Shown piece by piece: positions 54,601 through 64,000 of a DNA stretch of 64,000 bases. The notes below the pieces were generated by a model. The model saw nothing but the letters and a program-made list of their open reading frames with translations. It did not search any database and was not told the DNA's origin. Position 1 is the stretch's first letter. Each line of letters begins with the position of its first letter. Both the position numbers and the translations under genes were made by a program. Origin of the DNA: Aquilaria yunnanensis. Its lineage: Eukaryota; Streptophyta; Magnoliopsida; Malvales; Thymelaeaceae. The stretch covers positions 80,106,001 through 80,170,000 of the forward strand of contig CM077597.1 of assembly GCA_039654915.1 (NCBI GenBank). The letters run 5' to 3'.

Positions 54601-56332
54601 TTAAAATATCATGCACGGTTGGGCCAGAAGTTATATTTTTGTGGCTAGGATGGAATTTTGCTATGTTTTACTTTTTTGCTTCTAGAATGTTCATATTCCA
54701 CTTCTACTGGAAAATCTGAAGAACCTATGATTTCCTTGACATGTAGATTCCTTCAGATGGATTCAAGGCAATCTCAGGGATCCAGTTATTGGATCTAAGT
54801 GGAAATGCAGGTTCATTGCCAGAGCAGCCAGCATTTTCTAGCTTGCCTCATTTGCAGGAGCTTTATTTGAGGTCAGTCATCTGGAATTCTTTAATTAGAT
54901 CCAAATTTTCCAAATCCTTTATACGAATGTATGCTTTCATGCGTGCCTTGGATTTTTTGTTCCCTAGGATATGCTTTTTAACCGTGTTGGTATGTTGACA
55001 GACGAATGCGACTACAAGAAGTCCCTTCAGATATTATTAGCTTACAGAAGCTGCAAATCCTAGACTTGAGCCAAAACACACTTCAATCCATTCCAGAGGT
55101 AGTATAAATTTGAAAGTATATTGCAGACCGATCATATAATTTATGTTTGTTCTGTTTTTGCCTAGCAGTGTTCTTGAATTGGATAAACTTAAAATGTTGC
55201 TACATCTATTGTGTCAGACTTTTTCCCAATGTTAAGAAGAAATAGTCATGTTTTATATAAGCGGAGTGTATTGAAACATGTGGGAGACGTACAATAAATA
55301 AACTCAGCACTTTTTGTACAAATTATATGCTGACCAACTATTCTGTTGTTTCTTCTTAAAGAATAAAGTCTCCAAATTAGACCTGGTAATAATATAAGGA
55401 TAGAATAGAGCATATTTTGATCTGTTTTTATTATTCTGTACAAAATTAGGTACAAATGGTGGCATGCATATGAATATCCAAAGTTCCAAGTTGGCCATTT
55501 TATAACTTCGTAAGCTTAATTTGAAATATTTATTTAAATAGTGTGATCCCATTTGGACAAGAAATGTCATAGCTTTGTCTTGTGTAGGGCCTCTCCAAAA
55601 ATAACCAATTAGTCACCCAGTTCAGTATTTTAGCATGGTACTGAGGCACATCACCCCATTTCCCTATTGTTAGGTCTGTTATCAAGTCTGCTTGACAGCC
55701 TGTTCTCTACCGTATTGTAAGGGCTGCAAGTCACGAAACAAATGTTTCTAGGTCGATGCATTAACAATCTAGACTTGCCGTTTTCTGGAGTGTTTGATCT
55801 CCATTATCTTAATTCACAACTGACTGACCAAGTATTTCACTTGCAGGGTTTTAAGAATCTTACGACTTTGACTGAGCTGGATTTATCAGACAATAGCATT
55901 TCATCTCTACCGGCAGAGCTGGTTAGAATATTTTGATTTCTTTGTTAGGTCTTTGTATATGTTCCTTGATCAATGTGGTCTTTCTCCAGACTAGATTTCT
56001 TTAGCCTTACACGCAGTGTTTCTTCATCAGGGTCTGCTTGAACCAAGCCTTCAGGCCCTGAGACTTGATGGAAACCCTCTGAAAAGGTATGCTGCTTCCC
56101 AAATTATATGGATGTTAAGTCACAAGATTTCATAAATGACTGAAAATAGGCATATTGATGTTCGAGCAAGCACTAACTCCTACCGGTTCCATATTTCACT
56201 GGCGATTTTTGATAGTGCACGTTGTGATTCGGTTTGTCCTTTTGATCACTTCTCAGTATCAGGAGACCAATATTAGACAAGGGAACCAAAGCTGTTCTGA
56301 AATATCTGAAGGACAAACTTCCAGAGAACTAG
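42692..56332 (+). CDS. LRRC40: LRRC40-type leucine-rich-repeat protein (21 exons, 582 aa)
   Basis: This is an intracellular LRR protein without signal peptide or kinase domain; its biochemical role is not well defined. Exons: 42692-42756, 43293-43356, 43448-43584, 43692-43778, 44695-44770, 45299-45373, 45501-45570, 50726-50803, 50889-50949, 51075-51153, 51370-51460, 52644-52704, 52785-52852, 52973-53043, 53659-53796, 54217-54321, 54747-54871, 55002-55098, 55847-55921, 56031-56086, 56263-56332. The phases close throughout. The protein opens [21 protein letters not shown], then has repeated LxxLxLxxNxLxxLP units (for example [28 protein letters not shown]). A non-LRR linker near the middle is encoded by exons 13-14 ([17 protein letters not shown]). 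It ends [12 protein letters not shown]. Introns 1 and 13 use GC donors. Intron 7 has grown from about 101 bp to 5,155 bp by a copia insertion that leaves the exons intact. Confidence 0.93.
45594..45839 (+). repeat. copia 5' LTR (246 bp)
   Basis: It runs from TGTTGGAATATT to TTTCTGCA. A TATA-like TATTTAAA lies near 45787. A near-palindrome at 45599-45626 contains AGAATATTCT. It differs from the 3' LTR at 45606 (T versus C) and at 45824 (C versus T). Confidence 0.96.
45840..45851 (+). other. Primer-binding site (initiator tRNA-Met)
   Basis: TGGTATCAGAGC directly follows the 5' LTR. This is the usual plant copia primer site, complementary to the 3' part of initiator methionine tRNA. Confidence 0.93.
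45900..46697 (+). CDS. copia gag open frame (265 codons)
   Basis: This is the capsid-like Gag of the retrotransposon. It starts [12 protein letters not shown] and contains the plant copia gag hallmarks [12 protein letters not shown] and [11 protein letters not shown], about 110 residues apart in the usual order. It terminates immediately after a run of eleven A residues (46683-46693). The CCHC zinc knuckle expected at the Gag C-terminus is in another frame just downstream. As annotated, the product would lack its nucleic-acid-binding finger. Whether the A11 run is a mutation, a slippage site or an assembly artefact cannot be told from one sequence. Confidence 0.85.
   Translation: MSEISSASTPSSNNQPNNPTTLTQALNTDSHSVQITTIRLNGDNFLRWSQSVRMYIRGRGKIGYLTGDKKAPAAEDPTYATWDAENSMVMTWLVNSMDEDIGSNYMCYSTAKELWDNVNQMYSDLGNQSQVYELTLKLGEIRQGDDTVTKYFNSLKRLWQDLDLFNDYEWKSADDANHYRKTMEDHRIYKFLAGLNVEFDEVRGRIIGRSPLPPMSEVFAEVRREESRRNVMLGKKDTNVMADTSALVASDEVANKAARFQKKKN
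46694..50389 (+). pseudogene. copia pol region with two frame breaks
   Basis: After the A11 run the frame carries a CCHC knuckle ([14 protein letters not shown], about 46720-46760), a protease active site ([11 protein letters not shown], about 46990) and integrase. The integrase has the HHCC zinc site (WHSRLGHP ... [10 protein letters not shown]) and the catalytic core ([28 protein letters not shown]). One extra G in the pair at 47905-47906 ends this frame at 47991. The rest continues in a third frame to 50389: integrase C-terminus, reverse transcriptase ([22 protein letters not shown]) and RNase H ([18 protein letters not shown]). Catalytic motifs are preserved, so the breaks are recent. The joined product is not written out. 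Confidence 0.93.
50388..50396 (+). other. Polypurine tract of the copia element
   Basis: GAGGGGGAG lies directly before the 3' LTR and overlaps the last bases of the pol stop codon. It would prime plus-strand DNA synthesis. Confidence 0.85.
50397..50642 (+). repeat. copia 3' LTR (246 bp)
   Basis: It is identical to the 5' LTR except at two positions. Its first part holds a perfect 28-bp palindrome (50402-50429) centred on GGAGATCTCC, with GAATATTC at each end. It is followed by the target duplication ATCAG. Confidence 0.96.
51666..51688. repeat. TA microsatellite in LRRC40 intron 11
   Basis: A short (AT)n run, preceded by CTGTCTGTCTGTCTG, lies within an intron. Confidence 0.8.
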
Positions 56333-56900
56333 TCCAACCCTGGCTTTTGGTGTTTACTTGTTGCTTGTCATAGAGCTCTGTTTGTGCTTGCTTTTGGGGC
56401 AGCTTTGAAGCTTGACCTCGACATAGTTGTGCAGTTATGTGTTTGCCCATGACAAGGTTCGGGTGGAATAAAAAAAGGAGTTTGATACCGCTGTAGTTCA
56501 TCACAGCGATGGATATGCCACGGCGGGTAGGTCAATGGGTCTCTTGCGGTTCAAGATGTTCATGTTGTGCACAGACTGTGGTGCGTCCATCACACGGGTT
56601 TCATGTGATGGTCTGGATTTCCCAAACAAAAACTTATCACAATTTCCCTGATCTTGAAGATGATTTTGTTTGCTTTTGCGTGTGTTTGTGTTATGTGCCC
56701 GCTCACTTTCCTGCTGGCATTTGAAGAACAATCTGATGCTTGAAACGGAATTGTCTGTTACTTGTACGCATTTTGTAATATTACGCCAAATCTAGCACAT
56801 CTCACACTGATTGTGCTTCCACGGACCAAAGTTCAATTAGCACATTATTTAGCTACTTCTCTGCTAACCTCGTTTGTTCTGTCTTATTGGATGTTTCTGG

Positions 56901-56951
<51 letters not shown>

Positions 56952-58355
56952 TAATTTTATTTGAATTATGCTTTCTTTATTTCCAAGTTAATTAAATTGT
57001 CTAATGACAAACCCACTTAAGAATTTCATTTATTTACATACCTAATTCGTTTTATATGAAGTTTGATTAATCTAAAAAGACTTATTATCATTTTTATGGA
57101 TTTTTTATTTGAAACCTATATTATTTGAAAAATAATAATAGAGGTTTAATAATCTAATAGAAAAATATTTTTTTATAATATAATTTAATATATATTAATT
57201 TTTTCTCTTTTTAGATTAAGTAAAAAATTTATAAAAATTTAATTAAATTGTAACAAAATGTTGTTCAATATAGTGTAAGCTTTCAAATTGTGTTGGTTCT
57301 GAACAAAAAATCTTAAAAAATGAAAATGAGAGATTTCAGCTTGACCAAACTTAATGTAAAATGAATTCAGTTTCTTTTTCCTAAAATAACCTTCTCTGAA
57401 GCAAAGCTTCTATATTTTTGTTTTTTGGTGCTCAGAATTTTGATGAGGGGAAGCTTGAACCTAGGAGACAAAGGGGTTGTACGAGTTTATATCTCTACAC
57501 TTTCACCAAAATGAATTGGCGGCGCGGGATTAAAAAACTTCTAAATTAAATATGTAGTTTCTAAAGCTTTAGGCTGTAGTTGAGTTTTAGCCGGAAAATC
57601 GCTAACTTCGACCAAAAAGGAAAACTAATAACTTTGTGTAGGAGTTTGCGACTTGTGAGCAAACCCCGTTGCACGTTCCAAAACATTTCATTATCTACCA
57701 AGTCATTTGCCCCTCGAGAATTTTGATTCTGTAAAATGGAAGAAGCTTGCTTGGAGTCCGTTTGCACATTCCAAAACATTCCATTATCTCTACTTTCGAT
57801 TTTGCGATTGTTGACAGATTACTTACTTACTAGGTCCTATCTTAGTAAGTTTAATTCGGGACCCAGGGACCTATACTGGGGGCGGGGTGTTACAGTGTTC
57901 CGGAAGTTTTAAAAAAAGTAAATAATACCAGTTATCCCTAAGCTATACTCATATTGCTTAATTGTCCTAAAACTATGAAGCGTTGCACAAATTATCTTTA
58001 AATTATTTAATTGTTGCTATTTTATCATACCGTCAACTAAACCGTTAAATATGGATGGAAAAGTTATGTCACATTAGTAGCCATGTTATTTTTTCATGCC
58101 ACACTAACAGTCATGTCATTTTTTCATCGATATTTAATAGTTTAATTGACAACATGACGCAATAGCAACGATTAAATAATCAACGCCTAATAGTTTTGGG
58201 ACAATTAAGCAACATGGATATAGTTTAGGGATAATTGGTGATATTTACCCTTTAAAAAATGCATAGAGATCAGGTGCTAACTTGCTTATTTTGTTAGAAG
58301 TTGAGGATTAAATGTAAAATTTTGCCCCTTGAATGATATGGTAGAAAAAAGGAGA
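56333..58355. other. 3' flank of the LRR gene and gene-free DNA
   Basis: The first few hundred bases should contain the LRRC40 3' untranslated region. A (TA)24 tract lies at 56902-56949. Between 57550 and 57790 the phrase TTCCAAAACATT(T/C)CATTATCT occurs twice, about 110 bp apart. No gene was recognised. Confidence 0.5.
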
Positions 58356-59270
58356 AGGGGCTTTGCCATTAAAATGTAGGGTGGAGAGTAATTTTATCAC
58401 TAAAGTATTTTTCTAGAGAAATTTGTCATTAACGTTTTTGAAACGAAGAAATATTTGTTATCAATGTTTTGGAATACAGAGATATTTACCATTATAGTAG
58501 TTAACAGTGAAAATATTTCACTATCACAAAGAATATTCCATCAGGGTGGGAGTGAGTTGGATATTCTGCCGGCTACATTAGCTAATATGTGGCATATTTG
58601 CTATCAGTGTTTTCAAAACGGGTATATTCACTATCAATGTTTTTGAAACGGACATATTTACCATCAAGTTTTGACATCGATGATGGTGGGGACATCCAAA
58701 AGGGGCGAACGAACTGTAGGTTGTCTAATAATGGCAGATTGAGTATAAGACATGACAAACAACAATTGCCTGACAATTATGGCCAACAAGCAATAATTGT
58801 CTAGTAATTATTGCTATTGGAGTTGAGTAAGTCTGTGGGTTTGGGTTGTTGTCGTTGAGGCTAAGGCTAGGTTGATTGCAGCGATTGTGTGAGCAAGTTA
58901 AAGGAAAATTATGGTGGAAGAATTTGTTGGTGTACTTTTTTAGCCTTCCGTTTCTAGCGGGTTGAGGAAAACAAGTTAGAGATGGTGGTTTTGGTGTTGG
59001 AGATGAAATATTATGGTGGAAAATAAGAAAGAAATATAACTTGAGTGACTATACAATAATTTTTCCTTTTTACCATTTCTACCCATGCCTCAACATAGGC
59101 TTCACGTCAACAAAATATTATCACATCATCGCTGTCAATATGTCTAGACATGTTATTAATGGTAGTGACAAATACACCAATTTAAAAAATGTTACTGGCA
59201 AATTTCTCCGAAAAAATACTTTAGTGACAAAATTACTTTTTGTCCTATACTTTAATGGCAAAATTGCCCA
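58356..59270. mobile_element. Foldback MITE-like element (about 915 bp)
   Basis: The left 85-90 bp (CTTTGCCATTAAAATGTAGG ... AAATTTGTCATTAACG) is mirrored at the right end, about 59185-59270. The right end reads inward as TTTTGCCATTAAAGTATAGG ... AAATTTGCCAGTAACA. Inside, the phrase GATATTTACCATCA and variants recur. No target duplication was identified, so superfamily and exact ends are uncertain. Confidence 0.5.
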
Positions 59271-60896
59271 TTTTATTGGTAGGAAAATATAAGGATGGAG
59301 GTGGTGAGATATGTGGTACGAAGATAAGGACGCATGTGTAATCCACTCACCTTTGCCTCTTCAAGCTAATATTACTAATTAGGCATGCCTATTCTATTTG
59401 AAAGATGGTAAACCTTGACTCGAGATCATCTATTTTTTGTTTGTGAGTTTTCAAGAGTTGTGAGGTGTTACAAGTTTATCTGGTATAAATGAAATGGGAG
59501 GATTTTAAAGCATAAAGGAGTCTAAGCTAGAGGATTTGAGCAACTAGATTATAAAAGCTATACAAGTCAAAATTAGGAATATCATCTTTGAATTTTTTTT
59601 TTTATAAAAATTCCTTTAGGTTATTGTGAGCCTTGAATTCACCTGAGGCACAAAGAACTGGAGTTCATTTTTTTCTTTGCTTGTTTTATTCTGGATTAGA
59701 GTCTACTATGATCTGTTCTTGTAATTGTCATTTGAATTTTTTTAACAATAAAATGGAGCACCCATCATGCTATTTGAAAACAAAAAACACACAGTATCTA
59801 GTTGATAGGTAAAGTGATCGAGTAAGCTGGGCCTAAAGGCTTGGCGAACAGCAGATTGCGATTCTGCATACAAAGACAGAAGCCCCGAGATGTGCTCCCG
59901 GGGGAAGCCCTTCGACACTCAAGTTAGCTTTCTGTTGAGGAGTTGTTGAGGGAAGGAGAGGGAAGCCAAAATGTCGTATCTTAAGATTGGTAAAGGATTT
60001 ATATAACCAAGATGTGCTCCAGGTAATTCATTCTTAGGATAAAAACCCCATAACTTATCCCGTATTCACAGGATACAGTTTCCTTCCAAGAAAAAATTCT
60101 CTTGGGGTCTATTTAGGCTTCTAGGAATGGCCTAACCATTAGACATCTAGATTTGGGCCCTTCGGCCCATTTCCTATCAGTAGGCCCTTTATGAAGGAAT
60201 GTAAGCTGACGACCCCATATTCCTAAGTACATCATTATGCCTTTCCCGTGAGGTCCCCTTATTTCCTTTGTTGTTTTATGGGTACTTCCAGGCGACATCA
60301 TTTAAGGTGAGGGTGCAATCCCTCCCCCTTTATTGGCTTCTTGGAGAAGTCGGGTTAACATCATCATTTTGAGCTTTTTCCCCACCACTCCTATGCAATT
60401 ATAACACATGTCAAGCATGTCAGTTGAAGGGAAGATGAGGAGATGTGCATTAAATGCTCTTCAGGGAAGTGACTGGGCATGGCTATCTTGGCAGTTGTTA
60501 GTAGCCACATGCCCTTCAGTGATTGTTCTATTATTTGTAGTGGTGGTTTTTGAAGAGAAACCTAAGGGTCGTAGGTTTCCTTATATATACCGTAAGGGTT
60601 TCTGCCTTGCCCTTATCATTGTTTGGCTTATTCTACTGTTTTTTCTTGTGATTCCTTATTTCCTACTTATTGTTAGTGCTAGGATTCTCTAGAGTTTTTG
60701 CTTCCAACTTTTCTCTTCTTTTTGCTATGTTCATATTTCTTTATTATATTCAGGTAGTAGGTTCTATGTTCATCATTCTTCCCACTAATGTTTTTGTTTT
60801 TGTTTATCTGGGTTTTCTTGGGTTTTGGGTTTCCACCTTTCCACCGCCTCATTGCGTTAGCGGTAGGCTTGACATGTTTTCATCAATTTTTCAAGA
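59271..60896. other. Gene-free DNA, possibly an LTR or leader of a decayed gypsy-type element
   Basis: No cellular gene was seen. From about 59820 the composition becomes GC-richer. Phrases such as AAGCCCTTCGACACTCAAGTTAGCTTTCTG resemble LTR or leader sequences of large plant gypsy derivatives. This sequence leads into the decayed gag-like frame that starts near 60897. The assignment is an inference from context. Confidence 0.35.
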
Positions 60897-63330
60897 TGGC
60901 TTCTACAAAATCATCATCCAGGCTTGCCGCCGATGTAGGTAATTCTTCCAAGGTTTTATTCTTCCCGAACATTGGGGTGATAAAGGGGATTGTTACTCAG
61001 CACGACAAAGGCACACTGGCGATGAATCTTGTCTGATATTTTTGGCATAATGGTATTATTGCCGTCTTCTTGCATGTAAAGGCCCTCAAGGATTAAGGTC
61101 TAGAATGGGCAAGCAAAAGAAAAAAAATGTGCTTTTTGTGTTTACAAACCAACTCTAGGTGGAGCTCCGTCCTCTACACCTATTTATAGAGCAAGTCTAC
61201 AAGCATTACCTGATTCTACAATTGCAATTAATGTCAAACTCATTCGTCCACATTAACGGCATCATCATCTGCTTTAAGCTAGCAGGGGTGTTTCCCCTAC
61301 TGGAAGTCTTCCTCCAATTTTTCATGCTGGACTTGAAGAAAGACACCAGTTTCTTCAACATCACCCTCATCAAATGGAGGCGAGAACAAATCTTTTGCCT
61401 TTGTTTCCTGCCATGATTCGTGGTCAAGATGGAAGGAGTATTTCTTTTTCATATTGAAGGACCAATCATAAGGGTCCCCTTATGAGTTTGCAGACACTCC
61501 TCAGCATGCCCTGGTTGGGATACTACCCATATATAAAGGTTCGGATGGCCATTACTCACTTTTTGGGTTAGTCTGTTGGCTAGAGGTGGTGGTGGGGAAC
61601 AACAATTTGTTGTAGTTGTTCTCCATCCATTACATAAAAATATATGATACCAACCTTAAGTGGGCTGGGATCAGCAGTGCCTACCGGTCATACCCAAGAG
61701 TAAAAGGCCCTTGTAATTTGAAGGAGGGTCAGGAAGGAAAGCTAGTCGAAGCCTATGAGGTTTCCACCAGGGCCCAACGGCACCCTCCATTAAAGAGTTG
61801 TGCTCCAGCTTTTACATTTTTTTGCCTTTTTTATGCATGGTTATGATGTTTAACCAAGTTTTACTTTTTGTAGAAATGAGTAACCGTACCAAAGAGTTTT
61901 TGAAGAGGTGCAAGGGTATTGCTGATGCTTTGTTAGACGCTTGTAAGGCCCAAAACTCCCTACTAGTGTGGCACACACTGTAGCAATTTCATCATCCAAG
62001 TCACCATCCAAAGTGGTGGAATTTCCTGAGTTCCCTCAGAGGCCTAACTAGTCCATAAGAGGACGAGGCTTACTGGCCTCTTTGGAGACGATGCTTCCCA
62101 TGGAGGCAGTGTTAGGTCATCATTTGAGCATTTTTTCCGTGCTGACTTTATAGACTTATGGTCATTTTGTGCTGATTGTGGGTGTTTCCATCTAGTGGCA
62201 TTAGAGAAGCACGCGAGGTCATTTGAAAATCCTTCTATCAAAGACTCAATGGTGTCCCAAAATTGAAAAGGTAGCTTTGAAGCCTTCAAAGGACACGCCT
62301 TCTGCCTTGCCTCCTCTCTTCATCGAGTACCGTGCAAAGGTTGTCCTTGAGAATGCCTCATCTGGTCAATGGGAGCCACATAAGCTAAAATTGGATGAGC
62401 ACTTCTAGCTGTGTAACTTGATCCCTGCACGGATTAGGTGCAGAAAAGGGATTTGGCGCTGAAGGGGATTGCGCCTAACCAAGTCTTTCACCCCTTGTGG
62501 GCAGTGAGGATGGGCGAGTCAATCTTTAAGGATTGATCTAACATCTGCTATCATATCTTAGAGGGGTTAAAGGCCCCCAGAGATCAACAATTTCTAACTC
62601 ATCCCCCTTGATCGGAAAGGGGCCAACTGATGAGCATGTGCTGCAGCATTCTCCAAGTATACTCTTTTACTTGTTTTTAGTGTTTATGGTGTTGTTTTTT
62701 CACTGATGAGTTTGAGTTTTGGCAGAAGGCCATCATTGCTTATGATTTGAAGGAATGATGGGTGGATCACTCTGAGCTTAAGGCATTGCACAAGAATGCT
62801 AGCTACGTTCAGTTAGAATTGAGTGGCGAATGAAGCACCAAAAAGGCATTTGCGAGAGACCTCCAGTTAAAGAAGATGGCTAATGACGTGAAAGAGGGTG
62901 TTGCTAAGGAGCTAAAGTTTAAGGTGAGGGAGGTGCAAGTGGCTCTAAAGCAATGTTTGGAAAAAGAAGCTAAGGCTAAAAAAGAGGTTGATTGTTTAAC
63001 GGCCTTGCTAAAGGCAGCAGAGTCCAAAATAGGTGCTGTCAAGGTCACTTTGCCGATGGACAAGTATGCTCTACTAGGCTCGAGGACCATTGTGGCCGAG
63101 GCTAGCTCGAGCACAGTCGTTTCTATGATGTCCCTTATAGAGCACATTGAATGGGTCAGCTTCATTGGGAACAAAGGCCACTTAGAATACCAGTATATTC
63201 AGACTAAGGCTAATGCTCGTGTGAAGGAGTTTGACTTACTTGTCTTGAAGGCAGAGAAGGGACTTAAAATGATTACCTTCTTGGAATTCAAAAAAGGATT
63301 TCTTTCTTACTACTTTCAAATTAAGTGAGC
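60897..63330 (+). pseudogene. Decayed gypsy-type gag-like (Transposase_28-like) coding region
   Basis: Open pieces in changing frames follow one another. The first is MASTKSSSRLAADVGNSS (60897). Next, near 61190-61360, VYKHYLILQLQLMSNSFVHI and CFKLAGVFPLLEVFLQFF resemble the conserved core of the plant domain called putative gypsy-type transposon. Then come EFLKRCKGIADALLDACKAQ, and a longer piece (62876-63328, 150 codons) predicted to be coiled coil (VREVQVALKQCLEKEAKAKK). Stops and frameshifts separate the pieces, so no intact protein is encoded. Such frames are typical of large non-autonomous gypsy derivatives. Confidence 0.45.
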
Positions 63331-63879
63331 AAATTCAAACCCTAATTTCTCTTTTCTCCTAACTTATGAGGATCTAGATTCAAATTATGAATCTTGGTCA
63401 AGTGAGGGGAAAACTGGGATTCCTACCTTTGACAAGGATGCATTAGTGATGAATCTTGATGAAGACCCTTTTTCAGATGAATTTTAGGAGACTTCATTGT
63501 TAGCCCTTATTTGCCTTTTTCTTTTGTTCGCTTAAGATCCTCCTTCATTTTATGTAAAGTCTTTTATAAATAAATTCTTTGATGAGAAGTTTTATTTTTG
63601 CGATGCTTGTTTTTTATGTGAATGACTATAACATTTAGTGACTTATTATGATTTTTTTCCCAAGTAAGGGGCCCTTGTAGTGGAGCCTCATCAAGTGATC
63701 TAAAGTGTTCGAGAGATTCACAAAGCCTTATTTTTATGTGACAAGAACGCAAAGCATTATAGAAGTATCTCTTTATTTATAAATAATTGTAGTATATAAT
63801 GTGAAGTAATCATTTTTGTGATAATATAAGCAAAGTATGGAGGCAAGTCATCTGAATGATAGTTTCTAGGTAACTATTT
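63331..63879. other. Gene-free DNA after the gag-like remnant
   Basis: A short acidic frame near 63400-63490 (SEGKTGIPTFDKDALVMNLDED) probably belongs to the decayed gag-like region. Nothing else was recognised. Confidence 0.35.
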
Positions 63880-63990
63880 TTCTTTTAAAGTCGCCAACTC
63901 ATAGACTCCTTCTCTAAGCTTCTTAATGACCAGATAGCTCCATCCCAATTTGGCCTCAATGCCCTGTGCCTTAGGTTTTTGCCAGTCAGT
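63880..63990 (-). pseudogene. Gypsy integrase C-terminal fragment, truncated by the window edge
   Basis: Minus-strand reading gives LRHRALRPNWDGA in one frame and LGWSYLVIKKLREGVYELATL in the next. Together they recall the conserved PNWEGPY...G-Y-L segment at the end of plant Ty3/gypsy integrase. A frameshift lies within the motif. It is on the opposite strand to the gag-like remnant, so it belongs to a different or rearranged element. Confidence 0.45.
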
Positions 63991-64000
63991 TTAGCTTTGA

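Noticed and set aside
1..64000. CRISPR array, operon or bacterial-type defence system
   Set aside because: The DNA is clearly plant nuclear: spliced genes, MITEs and a copia element. The tandem repeats (129 bp, 46/47 bp, 697 bp) lack spacer-repeat organisation.

Overview
The window is nuclear DNA of a flowering plant, most likely a dicot. The evidence is four spliced plant genes with many short AT-rich introns, Stowaway, Tourist and hAT-type MITEs, a Ty1/copia retrotransposon and a very AT-rich intergenic background. The species cannot be named from sequence alone.

Four genes could be modelled exon by exon with every splice phase consistent: (1) a cluster I diacylglycerol kinase, + strand, 6015-9435, 7 coding exons, 728 aa; (2) an RCC1-repeat beta-propeller protein with a probable mitochondrial presequence, - strand, 19648-10479, 14 exons, 411 aa, convergent with the kinase; (3) the circularly permuted nucleolar GTPase NUG2/NOG2, - strand, 34320-29090, 11 exons, 546 aa; (4) an LRRC40-type leucine-rich-repeat protein, + strand, 42692-56332, 21 exons, 582 aa, with two GC-AG introns. 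These are unlinked housekeeping or signalling functions and do not form a pathway cluster.

Layout. 1-3.9 kb: repeats and a calmodulin-like pseudogene broken by an hAT-like insertion. 3.93-6.05 kb: kinase promoter and leader, which is the left arm of a ~2.1 kb inverted repeat. 6-19.6 kb: kinase and RCC1 gene. 19.9-28.7 kb: nested mobile DNA comprising a TIR element, a Stowaway-like element, an hAT element rich in CGGTATACCG motifs, a 697-bp tandem duplication, and a 3,756-bp LTR-like insertion with a 5-bp target duplication. 29.1-34.3 kb: NUG2. 34.6-36.8 kb: right arm of the inverted repeat, so a copy of the kinase promoter and leader points into NUG2 from 282 bp upstream of its start codon. 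36.8-42.7 kb: gene-free repeats. 42.7-56.3 kb: LRRC40-like gene, with a young 5,049-bp copia element in intron 7. 56.3-64 kb: gene-free DNA with a foldback element, a decayed gypsy-type gag-like reading frame and a gypsy integrase tail.

The most interesting signals are the displaced copy of the kinase promoter upstream of NUG2, the family of hairpins with compensatory stem changes inside the LTR-like insertion, the 28-bp heat-shock-element-like palindrome in the copia LTR, and the paired GC-AG introns of the LRR gene. Coordinates and phases were worked out by hand. No database search or folding program was run.
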